Assembly (NCBI GenBank): GCA_002869425.1
Contig: PKSZ01000725.1
Coordinates: forward strand, 1-6,679
Length of the DNA stretch: 6,679 nt
Reading direction: 5' to 3'
Origin: Marinilabiliales bacterium
GTDB lineage: Bacteria; Bacteroidota; Bacteroidia; Bacteroidales; BM523
The translations under genes and the position numbers were made by a program. Numbering within the stretch: position 1 is the stretch's first letter; the number at the start of each line of letters is the position of its first letter. The notes beneath the pieces were generated by a model. That model worked only from the letters and a program-made list of their open reading frames with translations, did not search any database and was not told the DNA's origin. Positions 6,563 through 6,679 of the stretch are shown in pieces.

Positions 6563-6618
6563 CAAAGAATGCCTGGTGGCTGGTAATTTTCCCGACCCGT
6601 AACGGTTTCAAAGAACTA

Positions 6619-6662
6619 AAAATGCTAACCTTGTCACTACGTGACTTCAAACAACGCATTTT
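6619..6662. repeat. Nested inverted repeats
   Basis: An outer 7-bp pair, AAAATGC (6619-6625) with GCATTTT (6656-6662), encloses an inner 5-bp pair, GTCAC (6633-6637) with GTGAC (6641-6645), closed by a 3-base loop. The internal loops are unequal (7 and 10 bases). With the 6534-6562 stem it adds to the structured character of the window's end; it could also be chance. Confidence 0.35.
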
Positions 6663-6679
6663 CTTAACCTTCTTTTCAA

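Larger units (their letters stand above)
6396..6679. other. Gene-free, repeat-like segment at the right end
   Basis: I see no credible gene here. The part around 6510-6610 is visibly richer in G+C than the rest of the window and contains an imperfect palindrome (6515-6530), a perfect 11-bp inverted repeat and GCCTGG twice (6544-6549, 6571-6576). On the minus strand two overlapping frames stay open at once: one of 67 codons from an ATG at 6657-6659, and one of about 50 codons with no ATG, ending QLHLPNYNETNLFLHANYHKM at 6463. Neither resembles a folded protein family I know. Two simultaneous open frames suggest biased composition or a dispersed non-coding repeat, not a gene. Confidence 0.45.

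Noticed and set aside
6337..6607. AACCGTTAC (6337-6345) and its reverse complement GTAACGGTT (6599-6607) as possible terminal inverted repeats of a small element
   Set aside because: A single 9-bp match is expected by chance in a region this long, and no flanking target duplication is seen.
6456..6659. 67-codon minus-strand frame at the right end with an ATG start
   Set aside because: Rich in Cys, Ser, Lys and Thr with no fold-like pattern, no promoter seen, overlapped by another open frame on the same strand and crossed by the inverted repeats. Better explained as a non-coding repeat.

Overview
The window looks like a chromosomal piece of a Bacteroidota genome, probably class Bacteroidia. 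Four things point there: a secreted papain-like protease ends in a type IX secretion (T9SS) sorting domain; signal peptides are cleaved just before a Gln ('NA|QE', 'FG|QE'); the start regions are A-rich with no Shine-Dalgarno sequence; and a -7-like TAnnTTTG element lies upstream of the porin gene. The DNA is AT-rich, except for a more GC-rich, repeat-like stretch near the right end.

Layout. (i) 1-1550, + strand: a PAS - CBS - CBS - DUF294 nucleotidyltransferase-like gene. Its 5' end lies outside the window, and an in-frame TAA at 327-329, between the two CBS motifs, splits it. (ii) 1552-1833, - strand: an acylphosphatase converging tail-to-tail on the first gene, with one base between their stop codons. 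(iii) 1834-2066: a divergent intergenic region with two inverted repeats and a plausible porin promoter. (iv) 2067-3365, +: an outer-membrane beta-barrel porin resembling the DcaP group, ending at a strong UUCG-loop terminator. (v) 3457-4347, +: a small MscS-type mechanosensitive channel. (vi) 4473-6107, +: a papain-family (C1) protease with a possible lectin-like middle domain and a T9SS type A tail. (vii) 6108-6679: no intact gene. It holds a short frameshifted Rhs/YD-repeat core remnant, a hairpin present twice with a compensated base-pair change, and a GC-richer segment with a perfect 11-bp inverted repeat.

The intact genes look like separate transcription units, not one pathway. Most concern the envelope or exported proteins (porin, channel, secreted protease). 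No clear new multi-gene system is visible. The points most worth checking are the stop inside the CBS pair and the repeat-rich right end.
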